NCBI GenBank assembly: GCA_910577565.1
Contig: CAJTNJ010000011.1
Span: 1 to 44,071, forward strand
DNA: 44,071 nt
Direction: 5' to 3'
Source of the DNA: an uncultured Oscillospiraceae bacterium
Lineage (GTDB): Bacteria; Bacillota; Clostridia; Oscillospirales; Ruminococcaceae
Shown: in pieces, positions 26,343 to 35,924 of the stretch
Layout of the letters: each line of letters opens with the position of its first letter
Numbering within the stretch: position 1 is the first letter of the stretch
Made by a program: the position numbers and the translations under genes
The notes under the pieces: model-generated
The model's database searches: none
Told to the model about the DNA's origin: nothing
The model's input: only the letters and a program-made list of their open reading frames with translations

Positions 26343-28970
26343 ATGAGCAAAAAATTTGTTTATTCATTTAGCGAAGGAAACTCAACAATGCGTGAACTTT
26401 TGGGAGGAAAGGGAGCGAATCTGGCCGAAATGACAAGTATGGGCCTACCTGTACCACAGGGATTTACAATCAGCACAGAAGCTTGTACTAAATATTATGA
26501 AGACGGCAAAAAGATTTCTGAAGAAATTATCACTGAAATTGAAGAACATCTAAAAAAATTAGAAAGCCTTTCAGGAAAGAAATTCGGTGATCCCAAAAAC
26601 CCATTATTGGTTTCAGTTCGTTCGGGCGCTCGTGCTTCAATGCCCGGTATGATGGATACTATTCTTAATCTTGGTTTAAACGACCAGGTTGTTCAAGGGT
26701 TTGCAGAAAAAACTCAAAATGATCGTTTTGCTTATGACTCATACCGCCGTTTTATACAAATGTTTTCAGATGTTGTTATGGAGCTCAATAAGAAAAACTT
26801 CGAAGTAATCATTGATGAAATGAAAAAAGAAAAAGGCGTAGAGCTTGATACTGAGCTTGATGCAAATGATTTAAAAGAGATGGTATCTCGATTTAAAGCT
26901 TACTATAAACAAGAAAAAGGTGAAGATTTCCCAAGTGAGCCAAAAAGTCAGCTAATTGAGGCTGTTAAAGCAGTTTTCCGTTCGTGGGACAACCCAAGAG
27001 CTATATACTATAGAAGAATGAATGATATTCCTTCTTCATGGGGAACGGCTGTTAACGTACAAATGATGGTATTTGGAAATATGGGAAACACTTCCGGAAC
27101 AGGTGTTGCATTTACTCGTAATGCTGCTACTGGTGAAAACAAGCTGTTTGGTGAATTTTTAATGAATGCCCAAGGCGAGGATGTTGTAGCTGGAATTCGT
27201 ACACCTAAATCTATCGATCAACTAAAAGAAGTTATGCCAAATGTTTACGACCAGTTTGTAAAAATTTGCAATACACTTGAAGACCACTACCGTGACATGC
27301 AGGATATGGAGTTTACAATCGAAGAAGGCAAACTATACATGCTTCAAACTCGTAACGGCAAACGTACACCGGCTGCTGCACTCAAAATTGCCTGCGACTT
27401 AGTTGAAGAAGGAAAAATTGATAAAGAAAAAGCTGTGTCTATGATAGAGCCAAGATCACTTGATGCTTTGTTGCATCCGCAATTTGACGCTTCGAAGTTA
27501 AAAGCAGCAACTCCTATTGCTTCAGGTCTTGCAGCTTCTCCGGGGGCTGCCACAGGCAAAGCTGTTTTCTATGCAGCAGACGCTGTAAGAGCATCAGAAA
27601 ATGGCGAAAAAGTTATCCTTATTAGACTTGAAACTTCTCCCGAAGACATCGAGGGTATGGATTCGGCACAAGGTATCCTTACCGTACGCGGTGGTATGAC
27701 ATCGCACGCAGCCGTTGTTGCTCGCGGCATGGGTAAATGCTGCGTATCAGGTTGCGGTGAAATTGAAATAAACGAAGAAGAAAAATGGTTTAAAGTTAGC
27801 GGAAAAACTTACAAAGAAGGTGACTATATTTCAATAGATGGTACAACCGGTAATGTGTATGGTGAGGCTATACCAACCGTTGAGGCTGAAATTTCAGGCT
27901 ATTTTGAAAAGATCATGACATGGGCTGACGAGCTTCGTCGTCTAAAAATTAGAACAAATGCTGATACACCACGCGATGCTAAACAAGCTGTTGCATTTGG
28001 TGCTGAGGGCGTGGGACTTTGTCGTACTGAACATATGTTCTTTGAAGCAGACAGAATTAAAGCAATGCGTGAGATGATTCTTTCAAAGACTGAAGACCAA
28101 CGCAAGAAAGCTCTTAATAAACTGCTTCCAATGCAACAAAAAGATTTTGAAGAAATCTATGAAGCACTTGGTGGCAAACCAGTTACCGTAAGATTTTTGG
28201 ATCCACCACTACACGAATTTGTTCCAACAGAAGAAGCTGAGCAATCAGAGCTTGCAAAAGAACTCAACATAACTTTGGAAGAAGTTAAAGCAACTGTTGC
28301 TTCACTTCATGAGTTTAACCCAATGATGGGTCATCGTGGCTGCCGTTTGGCTGTAACATACCCCGAAATTGCAGTTATGCAAACAACAGCTGTCATAAAT
28401 GCAGCAATAAATATAATTAAAAAGCATAGCGACTGGAATTTGGTACCTGAAATTATGATTCCTTTGGTTGGCGACATAGCTGAACTACAATATGTAAAAT
28501 CTATTGTTGTTAAAACAGCAGATCAATTAATCAAAGACGCTGGAGTTTCACTTAAATATAAAGTGGGAACAATGATAGAGATTCCTCGAGCAGCTCTTAC
28601 TGCGGATGAAATTGCAAAAGATGCCGAGTTCTTCAGTTTTGGTACTAATGACCTAACACAGATGACATTTGGATTTAGTCGTGACGATGCTGGTAAGTTC
28701 CTTGAATCTTATTATGAGAAGAAAATTTACGAGCAAGATCCTTTTGCAAGATTAGATCAAAATGGTGTAGGAAAACTGGTTGAGATGGCAAGCAAACTTG
28801 GAAGAAAAACAAGACCAGATCTTCACCTTGGAATTTGTGGTGAGCACGGTGGTGATCCAAGCAGTATAGAGTTCTGTGACAAAGTTGGTCTTGATTATGT
28901 ATCATGTTCACCATTTAGAGTACCAATTGCAAGATTAGCTGCTGCTCAGGCTGCTATTAAACACAAATAA
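26343..28970 (+). CDS. ppdK: Pyruvate, phosphate dikinase
   Basis: 875 residues, full length. The N-terminal ATP-grasp part includes GGKGANLAEMTSMGLPVPQGFTI and SVRSGARASMPGMMDTILNLG. The swivelling phosphohistidine domain has GGMTSHAAVVARGMGKCCVSG with the transferable histidine at H455, the same number as in the C. symbiosum enzyme. The C-terminal PEP/pyruvate barrel has VRFLDPPLHEF, PMMGHRGCRL, SFGTNDLTQMT and a GICGEHGGDP with the catalytic cysteine (C832). It interconverts pyruvate, ATP and Pi with PEP, AMP and PPi, and in anaerobes often runs toward ATP in PPi-linked glycolysis. TGGAGG precedes the ATG. Monocistronic, terminated downstream. Confidence 0.98.
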   Translation: MSKKFVYSFSEGNSTMRELLGGKGANLAEMTSMGLPVPQGFTISTEACTKYYEDGKKISEEIITEIEEHLKKLESLSGKKFGDPKNPLLVSVRSGARASMPGMMDTILNLGLNDQVVQGFAEKTQNDRFAYDSYRRFIQMFSDVVMELNKKNFEVIIDEMKKEKGVELDTELDANDLKEMVSRFKAYYKQEKGEDFPSEPKSQLIEAVKAVFRSWDNPRAIYYRRMNDIPSSWGTAVNVQMMVFGNMGNTSGTGVAFTRNAATGENKLFGEFLMNAQGEDVVAGIRTPKSIDQLKEVMPNVYDQFVKICNTLEDHYRDMQDMEFTIEEGKLYMLQTRNGKRTPAAALKIACDLVEEGKIDKEKAVSMIEPRSLDALLHPQFDASKLKAATPIASGLAASPGAATGKAVFYAADAVRASENGEKVILIRLETSPEDIEGMDSAQGILTVRGGMTSHAAVVARGMGKCCVSGCGEIEINEEEKWFKVSGKTYKEGDYISIDGTTGNVYGEAIPTVEAEISGYFEKIMTWADELRRLKIRTNADTPRDAKQAVAFGAEGVGLCRTEHMFFEADRIKAMREMILSKTEDQRKKALNKLLPMQQKDFEEIYEALGGKPVTVRFLDPPLHEFVPTEEAEQSELAKELNITLEEVKATVASLHEFNPMMGHRGCRLAVTYPEIAVMQTTAVINAAINIIKKHSDWNLVPEIMIPLVGDIAELQYVKSIVVKTADQLIKDAGVSLKYKVGTMIEIPRAALTADEIAKDAEFFSFGTNDLTQMTFGFSRDDAGKFLESYYEKKIYEQDPFARLDQNGVGKLVEMASKLGRKTRPDLHLGICGEHGGDPSSIEFCDKVGLDYVSCSPFRVPIARLAAAQAAIKHK

Positions 28971-28995
28971 TTAAAAATTTAAAACAACAAAAAAT

Positions 28996-29034
28996 GGCTT
29001 GAATCTGTTTTTAGCAGGTATCAAGCCGTTTTTA
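28996..29034 (+). terminator. Terminator of ppdK
   Basis: GGCTTGA pairs with TCAAGCC, extended inward by a second five-pair helix, then GTTTTTATT. It starts 26 bases past the stop. Confidence 0.85.
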
Positions 29035-29506
29035 TTAATTACGCCAAAATTTTATGAAAAAATTTTTATAAAATAAATGAGAAATGCTTAATCACAAAAA
29101 CAAAAGAACTATATTATATCTAGCAAGCTTATCATATTTTAAATAGATATGTAAATAACAATATAACATTTGTTAATAATTTAAAATATAAAAATATGTA
29201 AATAAATCATATAAATGACATTTATTCAGAAAATTGTGAGGCAAAATATTAAAGATAATAGATACAAATTATACTTTATATTAAATCAAATTTCGGTAGA
29301 TGTTTCTAAAAAGACAAACAAATTTTACGGCATTATCACTTGTTTTGAGTGTCATACTTAGTTTGATAAAATCTTATTAACAAACAAAAGCATCTTAAAT
29401 TAGAATTATGTTTTTTGAGAAAATAAAAACTATCAGGTGTCTTTATATTTTGCAATATATCATGTATAATTATCTATATAAATATTTTTATTTAGGGAGA
29501 GTTTGC
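29035..29506. other. Intergenic upstream of zapA, no gene seen
   Basis: An A+T-rich stretch. A TTGAGT/TAAAAT pair with a 16-base spacer at 29345-29372 may be the zapA promoter, giving a leader of about 125 bases. Nothing else recognised. Confidence 0.4.
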
Positions 29507-29896
29507 ATGACAAAGAATAAAACAGATGTATATATTTGTAATAAAAAGTATACTCTAGAATCTGAGGAGTCATCGGATTTTATAATGGGCATAGCTAGGA
29601 TAGTTGATAAAAAATTCGATGAAATATTTAAAAGAGATAGGAATATTTCAGTTTTTGACGCCGCTGTATTGGTTTCTCTTGAAACAATGAGCGAAAGTTC
29701 TAAAATAAGCAGATCTACCGACAATATACGCAAGCAGCTTAAAGCATATGCTGAAGAATCAGCAAAACTTAGATATAAATTCGATAAGTGCAATGAACAA
29801 ATAAAAGATCTTTTAAGTAAAAACAAAAAACTTTCAACTGAGCTTGAGATGCTAAAGCTTAGAAATAATATCAGCGATTTGGAAAAAGGGAAATAA
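29507..29896 (+). CDS. zapA: Cell division protein ZapA
   Basis: 129 residues. The N-terminal globular part has the family strand-helix pattern (TDVYICNKKYTLESEESSDFIMGIARIVDKKFDEI) with a DAAVLVSLETM helix, followed by a coiled coil to the C-terminus. ZapA tetramers cross-link FtsZ filaments and stabilise the Z ring. The start is the ATG behind GGGAGA; a 33-codon upstream extension has no ribosome site. The next gene, a U32-family protein, begins one base after the stop. ZapA beside a U32 gene is, to my knowledge, a recurrent Firmicute arrangement. Confidence 0.88.
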   Translation: MTKNKTDVYICNKKYTLESEESSDFIMGIARIVDKKFDEIFKRDRNISVFDAAVLVSLETMSESSKISRSTDNIRKQLKAYAEESAKLRYKFDKCNEQIKDLLSKNKKLSTELEMLKLRNNISDLEKGK

Positions 29897-29897
29897 A

Positions 29898-31943
29898 ATG
29901 ACAGAACTACTTGCTCCCGTTGGAAGCAAAGACAAACTCAAAGCCGCAGTTTACAGCGGAGCCGATGCGGTATACTTGGGACTTAAAAAGTTTAATGCAA
30001 GAAATAATGCTGAAAATTTTGACATAGATGATATATACAAAGCAATAGAGTTTTGCCATAGCTTTGGCGTTAAAGTTTATATTACACTAAACACTCTCGT
30101 TACCGACATCGAATTAAAAGAAATAGAAAAGCTGCTTAAAATATTAAGCGATATGTGTGTAGATGCAATTATTGTGCAAGATTTAGGCGTGCTTGATCTA
30201 ATAAGACAAACTCAATCAGATCTTTTAATACATGCTTCAACACAAATGAACGTTCATAGTGTGCAAGGTGCTAACCTTTTAAAAAGCTTGGGAGTGTCAA
30301 GAGTGGTGCTTTCAAGAGAGATGACACTTGATGAAATAGGAAAAGTATGCAAAACAGGAATAGAGGTTGAAGTTTTTGTTCATGGAGCTTTATGCTATTG
30401 TGTCTCGGGGCAATGTTTATTGAGCTCTGTGCTTGGTGCAAGAAGCGCAAATAGAGGAGTTTGCGCTCAACCGTGCCGTCTGCCTTTTTCTTTTTCAAAA
30501 CCGCCTAAACCGGATTTGTCACTAAAAGATTTATGCGCAATAGACATGATAGACAAACTAAAAAATGTTGGTGTGCACTCTTTCAAGATTGAAGGAAGAA
30601 TGAAACGTCCTGAGTATGTCGCAGCCGCAACAGCAGCCTACAGAAATGTTTTAGATGGGAAAAAACCTGATATAAATTCATTACTTGGCGTATTTTCTCG
30701 TAGCGGATTTACTAATGGTTATATAAAAGACGATCGTGGCAGGCATATGTTTGGGATAAGAACTAAGGATGATATGGCGCCTGAAGGATTATATGCTAAA
30801 ATCAGGGAAAACTATAGAAGACCTCTTAATAGGTTTAAAGTTAACGCACATATAACTATAAAAAGAGGTCAGCGTGTAAAACTAAAATTTAAAGACTGCA
30901 AAAATGAATCGGTAGTTTTTGGTGAAATACCACAAAAAGCAAAAGGGTTGGGAATTGACAAGCAAACTATAAAAAACAAAATTGCAAAACTAGGAACAAC
31001 TCCTTATTATTTAAATGAGTTTGAAATTACAGCAGACGATGGATTACATGTTCCTTTATCATCTTTAAATGAATTGAGACGAATGGCTATATCAAAACTT
31101 ATGATGATGAGAATGGAATCTTGGAAAACAACATCTCCATCTAAATTGAATGATAATTTGACTTTTGGAATTCAAGTAAAAAATGGAGACTCTAAAACTT
31201 ATGGCGGAAAAATCAAACTTAGAATAGAGTGCGAAAAATTTGATCAGATTGTTTTTTCTGAAAATCTACAGCTCATTAGCCTTGACATAGACGAGATAAT
31301 AAAGTATGAGAGCAAACTGCAACCAATAATTCACAAGATATGCGTATTAATGCCGCAAACAATGTTTAATAGTGAACGAGAAATAAAATCAAAACTTGAA
31401 AAACTAACCAATATGGGCCTCAAACATGCTACCGTTCAGAATTTGGGACAACTGCCGCTTTTGAATAATTTTATACTACATGGCGGATCATCGCTAAATA
31501 TTACAAATAGTAAAAGTGCAAATCTGTTAAAGCGTTTAGGGTTTATAGATTTTATAGTATCTGTTGAGTGTTTGTTAAAAACTATAAAAAGGATAAAATC
31601 CGATATACCAATTGGTATTTTGGCTGCAGGAAGAGTTCCGTTAATGGTTTCAAGGAACTGCCCCATAGATAGAGATTGTATTGAGTGCGGCAACAAATCA
31701 GCCCTTTATGACAGAGAAGGCAAAAAATTTCCTGTGCGGTGCAAGCACGGCATATTTAAAATTTTTAATGCTAATATGCTCTGGATGGGTGATAAACAAG
31801 AAGAACTAGAAAACTTAGATTTTGCAACCATTAAATTTACAATCGAGAGCACTATTGAAGCTAAATCGCTTATTGAAAAATTTAAACAACAAGTAAAATT
31901 TGACGGAAATTATACAAGAGGGCTATATTACAGAGGGATATAA
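29898..31943 (+). CDS. U32-family protein with DUF3656 region (RlhA/YdcP-like)
   Basis: 681 residues, close to E. coli RlhA (YdcP). The N-terminal barrel is LLAPVGSKDKLKAAVYSGADAVYLG, then ASTQMNVHS and SREMTLDEI. The cysteine cluster GALCYCVSGQC (C166, C168, C173) and NRGVCAQPCR (C189, C193) could hold an iron-sulfur cluster. KIEGRMKRPEYVA follows. A middle section of about 200 residues corresponds to the DUF3656 insertion and the end is a second U32-like part. Called peptidases historically, these proteins are now linked to prephenate-dependent RNA hydroxylation: RlhA makes 5-hydroxycytidine in 23S rRNA, TrhP acts on tRNA. The length and insertion favour RlhA. Translationally coupled to zapA. 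Confidence 0.88.
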   Translation: MTELLAPVGSKDKLKAAVYSGADAVYLGLKKFNARNNAENFDIDDIYKAIEFCHSFGVKVYITLNTLVTDIELKEIEKLLKILSDMCVDAIIVQDLGVLDLIRQTQSDLLIHASTQMNVHSVQGANLLKSLGVSRVVLSREMTLDEIGKVCKTGIEVEVFVHGALCYCVSGQCLLSSVLGARSANRGVCAQPCRLPFSFSKPPKPDLSLKDLCAIDMIDKLKNVGVHSFKIEGRMKRPEYVAAATAAYRNVLDGKKPDINSLLGVFSRSGFTNGYIKDDRGRHMFGIRTKDDMAPEGLYAKIRENYRRPLNRFKVNAHITIKRGQRVKLKFKDCKNESVVFGEIPQKAKGLGIDKQTIKNKIAKLGTTPYYLNEFEITADDGLHVPLSSLNELRRMAISKLMMMRMESWKTTSPSKLNDNLTFGIQVKNGDSKTYGGKIKLRIECEKFDQIVFSENLQLISLDIDEIIKYESKLQPIIHKICVLMPQTMFNSEREIKSKLEKLTNMGLKHATVQNLGQLPLLNNFILHGGSSLNITNSKSANLLKRLGFIDFIVSVECLLKTIKRIKSDIPIGILAAGRVPLMVSRNCPIDRDCIECGNKSALYDREGKKFPVRCKHGIFKIFNANMLWMGDKQEELENLDFATIKFTIESTIEAKSLIEKFKQQVKFDGNYTRGLYYRGI

Positions 31944-32514
31944 ACTGCGAGATGCAAATGGTGTATAGTCGGATTTTGTAGAAAAAATGAATAATATTGT
32001 AAGAAATGTCAATTAGAACAAAATAATAGCGTAGAATTATAAACAAAATATAAAATATTAAAAAAAACGTTGAGAAAAAAAGGGTAATATAATATAATAT
32101 CAACGTAGGGTACAAATATAATGATTTTCGTTAGAATGTTTATATAATTGCTTTGTTAATATCTGCAAAATTGATTGTTTTGCTAATTTAAAAATAATAA
32201 ATTTAAGCTTTTTGCATTTGTTTGCCAGCATATATGTTGTTTTAACTCAATTTAATATTTGCTTTAAAATATGTGCATAAGTTAAAAATTTGTTATAGAC
32301 ATAAGACGAAATTTTATTACAGATTATAATTATTTAAAAAGTGAATGAAATATTTGATTTGTTGCTTTGACACAGCAGTATATTTACAAATAACTTAATT
32401 TATAAAATATGATTTTGATCATATTATCTTATTGTTGGACATACCTTAATTTTGAAATGAATAATTAAAATAAACGATAAATGGTTATACTTAAGAGAGA
32501 GGTAGGAAAAACTC
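31944..32514. other. Intergenic upstream of mreB, no gene seen
   Basis: About 570 A+T-rich bases. TTGACA near 32369 is present, but no good -10 follows at 16-18 bases. No known RNA recognised. Confidence 0.45.
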
Positions 32515-33528
32515 ATGGCTTTTTCAAGAGATTTAGGAGTTGACTTAGGAACAGCTAATACGCTAATTTTTATGAAAGGCAAAGGCATCATAATCCGTGA
32601 ACCTTCGGTTGTTGCTGTTGATACACGAACAGATGTTGTAAAAAGCGTTGGTCAGGAAGCTAAAGACGTTATTGGCAGGACGCCCGGTTCAATAACTGCA
32701 GTTCGCCCTCTAAAAGACGGAGTAATTGCAGATTTTGATATCACTACTGCAATGCTTCAGCAATTCATTAGAAAAGCACTTAACAAAAGCTTTTTAATTA
32801 AGCCAAGAATTATAATATGCATACCGTCTGGAGTTACGGCTGTGGAAAGACGTGCTGTTAAAGAGGCAACTGAAAGAGCAGGTGCAAAGAGGGTTTCTAT
32901 AATTGAAGAGCCTATGGCTGCTGCAATCGGAGCCGGGCTTCCTGTTGCTGAACCTACCGGCAGCATGGTTGTTGATATTGGCGGAGGCACGTCAGAAGTA
33001 GCAGTTATTTCTCTTGGTGGAATTGTTGCGGCAAAGTCGGTTCGTGTAGGTGGAGATGAGTTTGATAATTCAATTATCAACTACATCAAGAAAAAATACA
33101 ACCTATTAATTGGTGAACGAACGGCAGAGAATATCAAAATTCAAATTGGTTCTGCTTTTCCGTTTGAAATAGAAGAGTCTATGAATATTAAAGGCAGAAA
33201 TCTCTTAAATGGTCTGCCTGAAAATATTGAAATTACATCCGAAGAGATAAGAGAAGCTTTGACGGAACCTTTGGAGAGTGTGCTTGAAGCAATTCATGTA
33301 ACTCTTGAAAAGACCCCACCAGAACTTGCAGCTGACATAATTGATCAGGGAATCACACTAACAGGTGGCGGTGCACTATTAAGAGGTCTTGATAAGCTTA
33401 TAAACCAGGAAACTGGCATGCCTGTTTATGTTGCCGATAATCCGCTCGACTGTGTTGCAGACGGCACAGGTAAAGTCCTTGAAAATATTGATAAACTGCA
33501 CGATGTTTTAAATGAGAATGATGGTTAA
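32515..33528 (+). CDS. mreB: Rod-shape actin-like protein MreB
   Basis: 337 residues, standard. Actin-fold ATP motifs are visible: GVDLGTANTLIF (phosphate 1), VVDIGGGTSEVAVIS (phosphate 2) and TGGGALLRGL (adenosine). EEPMAAAIGAGLPV is the usual MreB wording. MreB filaments guide lateral wall synthesis with MreC, MreD, RodA and PBP2. GAGAGAGG stands before the ATG. A strong terminator follows and mreC begins 957 bases further, so unlike the usual compact mreBCD operon this gene is probably its own transcription unit. It could be an MreB paralogue (Mbl type); sequence alone does not settle this. Confidence 0.95.
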   Translation: MAFSRDLGVDLGTANTLIFMKGKGIIIREPSVVAVDTRTDVVKSVGQEAKDVIGRTPGSITAVRPLKDGVIADFDITTAMLQQFIRKALNKSFLIKPRIIICIPSGVTAVERRAVKEATERAGAKRVSIIEEPMAAAIGAGLPVAEPTGSMVVDIGGGTSEVAVISLGGIVAAKSVRVGGDEFDNSIINYIKKKYNLLIGERTAENIKIQIGSAFPFEIEESMNIKGRNLLNGLPENIEITSEEIREALTEPLESVLEAIHVTLEKTPPELAADIIDQGITLTGGGALLRGLDKLINQETGMPVYVADNPLDCVADGTGKVLENIDKLHDVLNENDG

Positions 33529-33583
33529 ATATAAAGCGGAATCTTTTATTTATAAGAGCATTATGGTTTAATATAGATTTATT

Positions 33584-33614
33584 CAGGAAGGATTTATCAA
33601 GCCTTCCTGTTTTT
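33584..33614 (+). terminator. Terminator of mreB
   Basis: CAGGAAGG pairs perfectly with CCTTCCTG around a ten-base loop, followed by TTTTT. Confidence 0.88.
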
Positions 33615-34485
33615 ATATAGTGAAAGCGCATAAAAATAAATTTTAAGCATAATGGAAATATGAAAAGCGAAATATATTGGTAAAATTAAAAGTATCCTAA
33701 TATTATATTCCCGATTTAGTCAAACATTAGCAGATGGTTCAAAAAATATTCACATGCTTAAGTTTTTGTCGTGGGCATAATAAACTTTGTTTGTGGGGAT
33801 TACGATTACCCCTAATTACAGATCAAAGGAAAATTGTTAACTCCTTTTTATCTGACTTATCTATAATAATACTCATTTTGTTTTAATGAGGTTGTATGTG
33901 GCTTCTTCGCTTGTAAGTTTCAAAACATAAGATTTTAAGTTAAAATGAGTGTGAGTTAACAATAAACAAACTGCAAAATTAAACTTACGCCATTATGTTT
34001 TCAACATTTTAGCAAATTTGCATAAGCTTTATTTATAAAGGCTTTTGCTACAGAAAATTACATCTAAACAGGGAACTTGCAATTTTTGTATGTCCCGCCA
34101 TATTTGACGTTTACTATGGCATTTAATATTTGATATAAGTTATATAGTGTGATATAATTATTTGCATACTTTTAGGTTATGTTTGCGAAAATGAAGTAAA
34201 AAATAGAATAAAAAGGTTACAGCCACTGCTAATTAATTACGTATACATCGACCTCTATCTAAGTATTTTAGTTATAAATTTAACCGAAAGCGATGCTAAA
34301 TTGGCAAAAAAGAGGTTGGTTATAATCATTAATTTTAAATGATATATTTTTCATTTTAATAATCTGTGGCGATATTTTGACTTTCCTTTAGTTTTAGAAT
34401 TAATTTTAACATATTTTAGTAAATTTGTATAATTTTAAAATCACTTTGCTTTATATTTTTAAATTATCGTAGGGAGGTTAGCTGG
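33615..34485. other. Long gap between mreB and mreC, no gene seen
   Basis: About 870 A+T-rich bases inside what is usually a continuous operon. There is a CTCATT/AATGAG hairpin near 33872, but no supported ORF, IS relic or known RNA. Confidence 0.5.
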
Positions 34486-35340
34486 TTGCAGGACTTTTTT
34501 AGAAGCATATGGTTTAAGATATTGTTGATAATAACTGCAGTTTTGGTAGGCCTGATAATATTCGGAGCATCAACCGGTCAGCTTCTTGCCCCCGAACAAA
34601 TTTTAAGATCCATAACTCAGCCAATTGGCGAATTAGTTACATCTATAAATAACTCTGTTACCGATTTTTTTGATCAAATTTTCCAAAGCGGTAAATATAA
34701 AGATGAAAACGAGCTTCTTAAAGAAGAAATTTTAAATATGCAAAACAAAATTCTTGACTATGATATGATGAAAAGTGAGAATGAGCAGTTAAAAGAAGCA
34801 GCCGATATTAAATCACTTCATATAGATTTTGATATTGAACCTGCAAACATAATTGCGAAGGATCCGGATGATTTATATAGTTTTACGATTAATAAAGGCG
34901 CATATCATGGCATTGACATAAATAATCCCGTAATAACCAAGAGTTATCTTGTTGGTGCCATTACAAAAGTTGGAGAAATGTACAGTGAGGTTACTACAAT
35001 CCTTAGTCCAGACATTCAAATTTCTGCTTTTAACAGCACAAACGGAGAAACGGGTATTGTGTCAGGTCAGGCCGATTTGATACACGATGGATATTGCGCG
35101 ATGTTTCACTTAGGAAGAGAAACTACAGCTTGCTTTGGCGACTTGGTTGCAACTTCTGGAGCGGGCAGTGTCTACCCTGCAAATCTTATTATTGGTACAG
35201 TTAACGAAGTAAAAATAAACTCAAATGGGATGTCATCCTATGCTGTTTTAAAACCTACCGAGGACATTATGGCGCTTAAAAATATAACAGTTGTCAAGAA
35301 CTTTACGGGGAAGGGATCAAAGCTACCAGGCAATTATTAG
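34486..35340 (+). CDS. mreC: Rod-shape determining protein MreC
   Basis: 284 residues. A short cytoplasmic start and one membrane span (ILLIITAVLVGLIIFGAST, about residues 13-31) are followed by a coiled coil near residues 70-107 (YKDENELLKEEILNMQNKI, NEQLKEA) and the two beta-barrel domains with NPVITKSYLVGAITKVGEMYSEVTTI and GETGIVSG. MreC connects MreB and the wall-synthesis enzymes outside the membrane. The start is a TTG nine bases after GGGAGG; no ATG fits. It is the first gene of an mreC-mreD-pbp2 unit with short spacers. Confidence 0.93.
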   Translation: MQDFFRSIWFKILLIITAVLVGLIIFGASTGQLLAPEQILRSITQPIGELVTSINNSVTDFFDQIFQSGKYKDENELLKEEILNMQNKILDYDMMKSENEQLKEAADIKSLHIDFDIEPANIIAKDPDDLYSFTINKGAYHGIDINNPVITKSYLVGAITKVGEMYSEVTTILSPDIQISAFNSTNGETGIVSGQADLIHDGYCAMFHLGRETTACFGDLVATSGAGSVYPANLIIGTVNEVKINSNGMSSYAVLKPTEDIMALKNITVVKNFTGKGSKLPGNY

Positions 35341-35349
35341 GAGAACGAA

Positions 35350-35889
35350 ATGGTTAAAAGTAAGACTTTTTTTCAAATTAGAAAATGGGCTATATTTTTA
35401 ATTATAGCAACCATATTATCTATATTGCAGTCAACGCCGGGGCTGTTTGAGTTTTTTGGAATAAGGCCGATTTTGCTTCTTCCGTTTGCGATAAGCTTTT
35501 CTATGTTTTGCAACGAAAAAAGCGCCGCATTTATGGGACTTTTTTGCGGAGCTTTATGGGACTGTTCTTCGGGAAGGCTGTTTGGCTATTCTTCAGTTAT
35601 CTTGATTTTCTGTGGTGTTGCGGTTTCAATGATCTGTTCTTATATAGCAAATAGAAATTTATTGAATGCGATGGTTTTAATATTTTGCGCACTTTTAATA
35701 TATAATTTTTTTGATTTTTTGTTTAGATATGTAATTTGGAACTTTGATTATACATGGAGTATATTAGTTTTTCATATGTTACCCACAATAGTTTATACTG
35801 TTTTGATATCGCCAATTTTATATTTATTTTGCAGGTGGCTTTATGTTAAGCTTACTGTCAGTTCAAAAAATATAGATTATTTAGGCTGA
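35350..35889 (+). CDS. mreD: Rod-shape determining protein MreD
   Basis: 179 residues, nearly all membrane: five to six hydrophobic spans, with the family-like stretch GIRPILLLPFAISFSMF and MGLFCGALWDCSSGRLFGYSS (about residues 60-80), where MreD proteins carry a conserved G-x-x-D. It anchors and completes the MreBCD elongation complex. TAGGAG precedes the ATG nine bases after the mreC stop. It ends in TGA, evidence for the standard code. Confidence 0.9.
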   Translation: MVKSKTFFQIRKWAIFLIIATILSILQSTPGLFEFFGIRPILLLPFAISFSMFCNEKSAAFMGLFCGALWDCSSGRLFGYSSVILIFCGVAVSMICSYIANRNLLNAMVLIFCALLIYNFFDFLFRYVIWNFDYTWSILVFHMLPTIVYTVLISPILYLFCRWLYVKLTVSSKNIDYLG

Positions 35890-35924
35890 GACATTGTCTT
35901 AAAAACAAGGAGGCGGAAACTGCT

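Noticed and set aside
31882..32115. Hydrophobic minus-strand frame upstream of mreB
   Set aside because: Composition is typical of A+T-rich noncoding DNA, and it overlaps the end of the U32 gene with no ribosome site.
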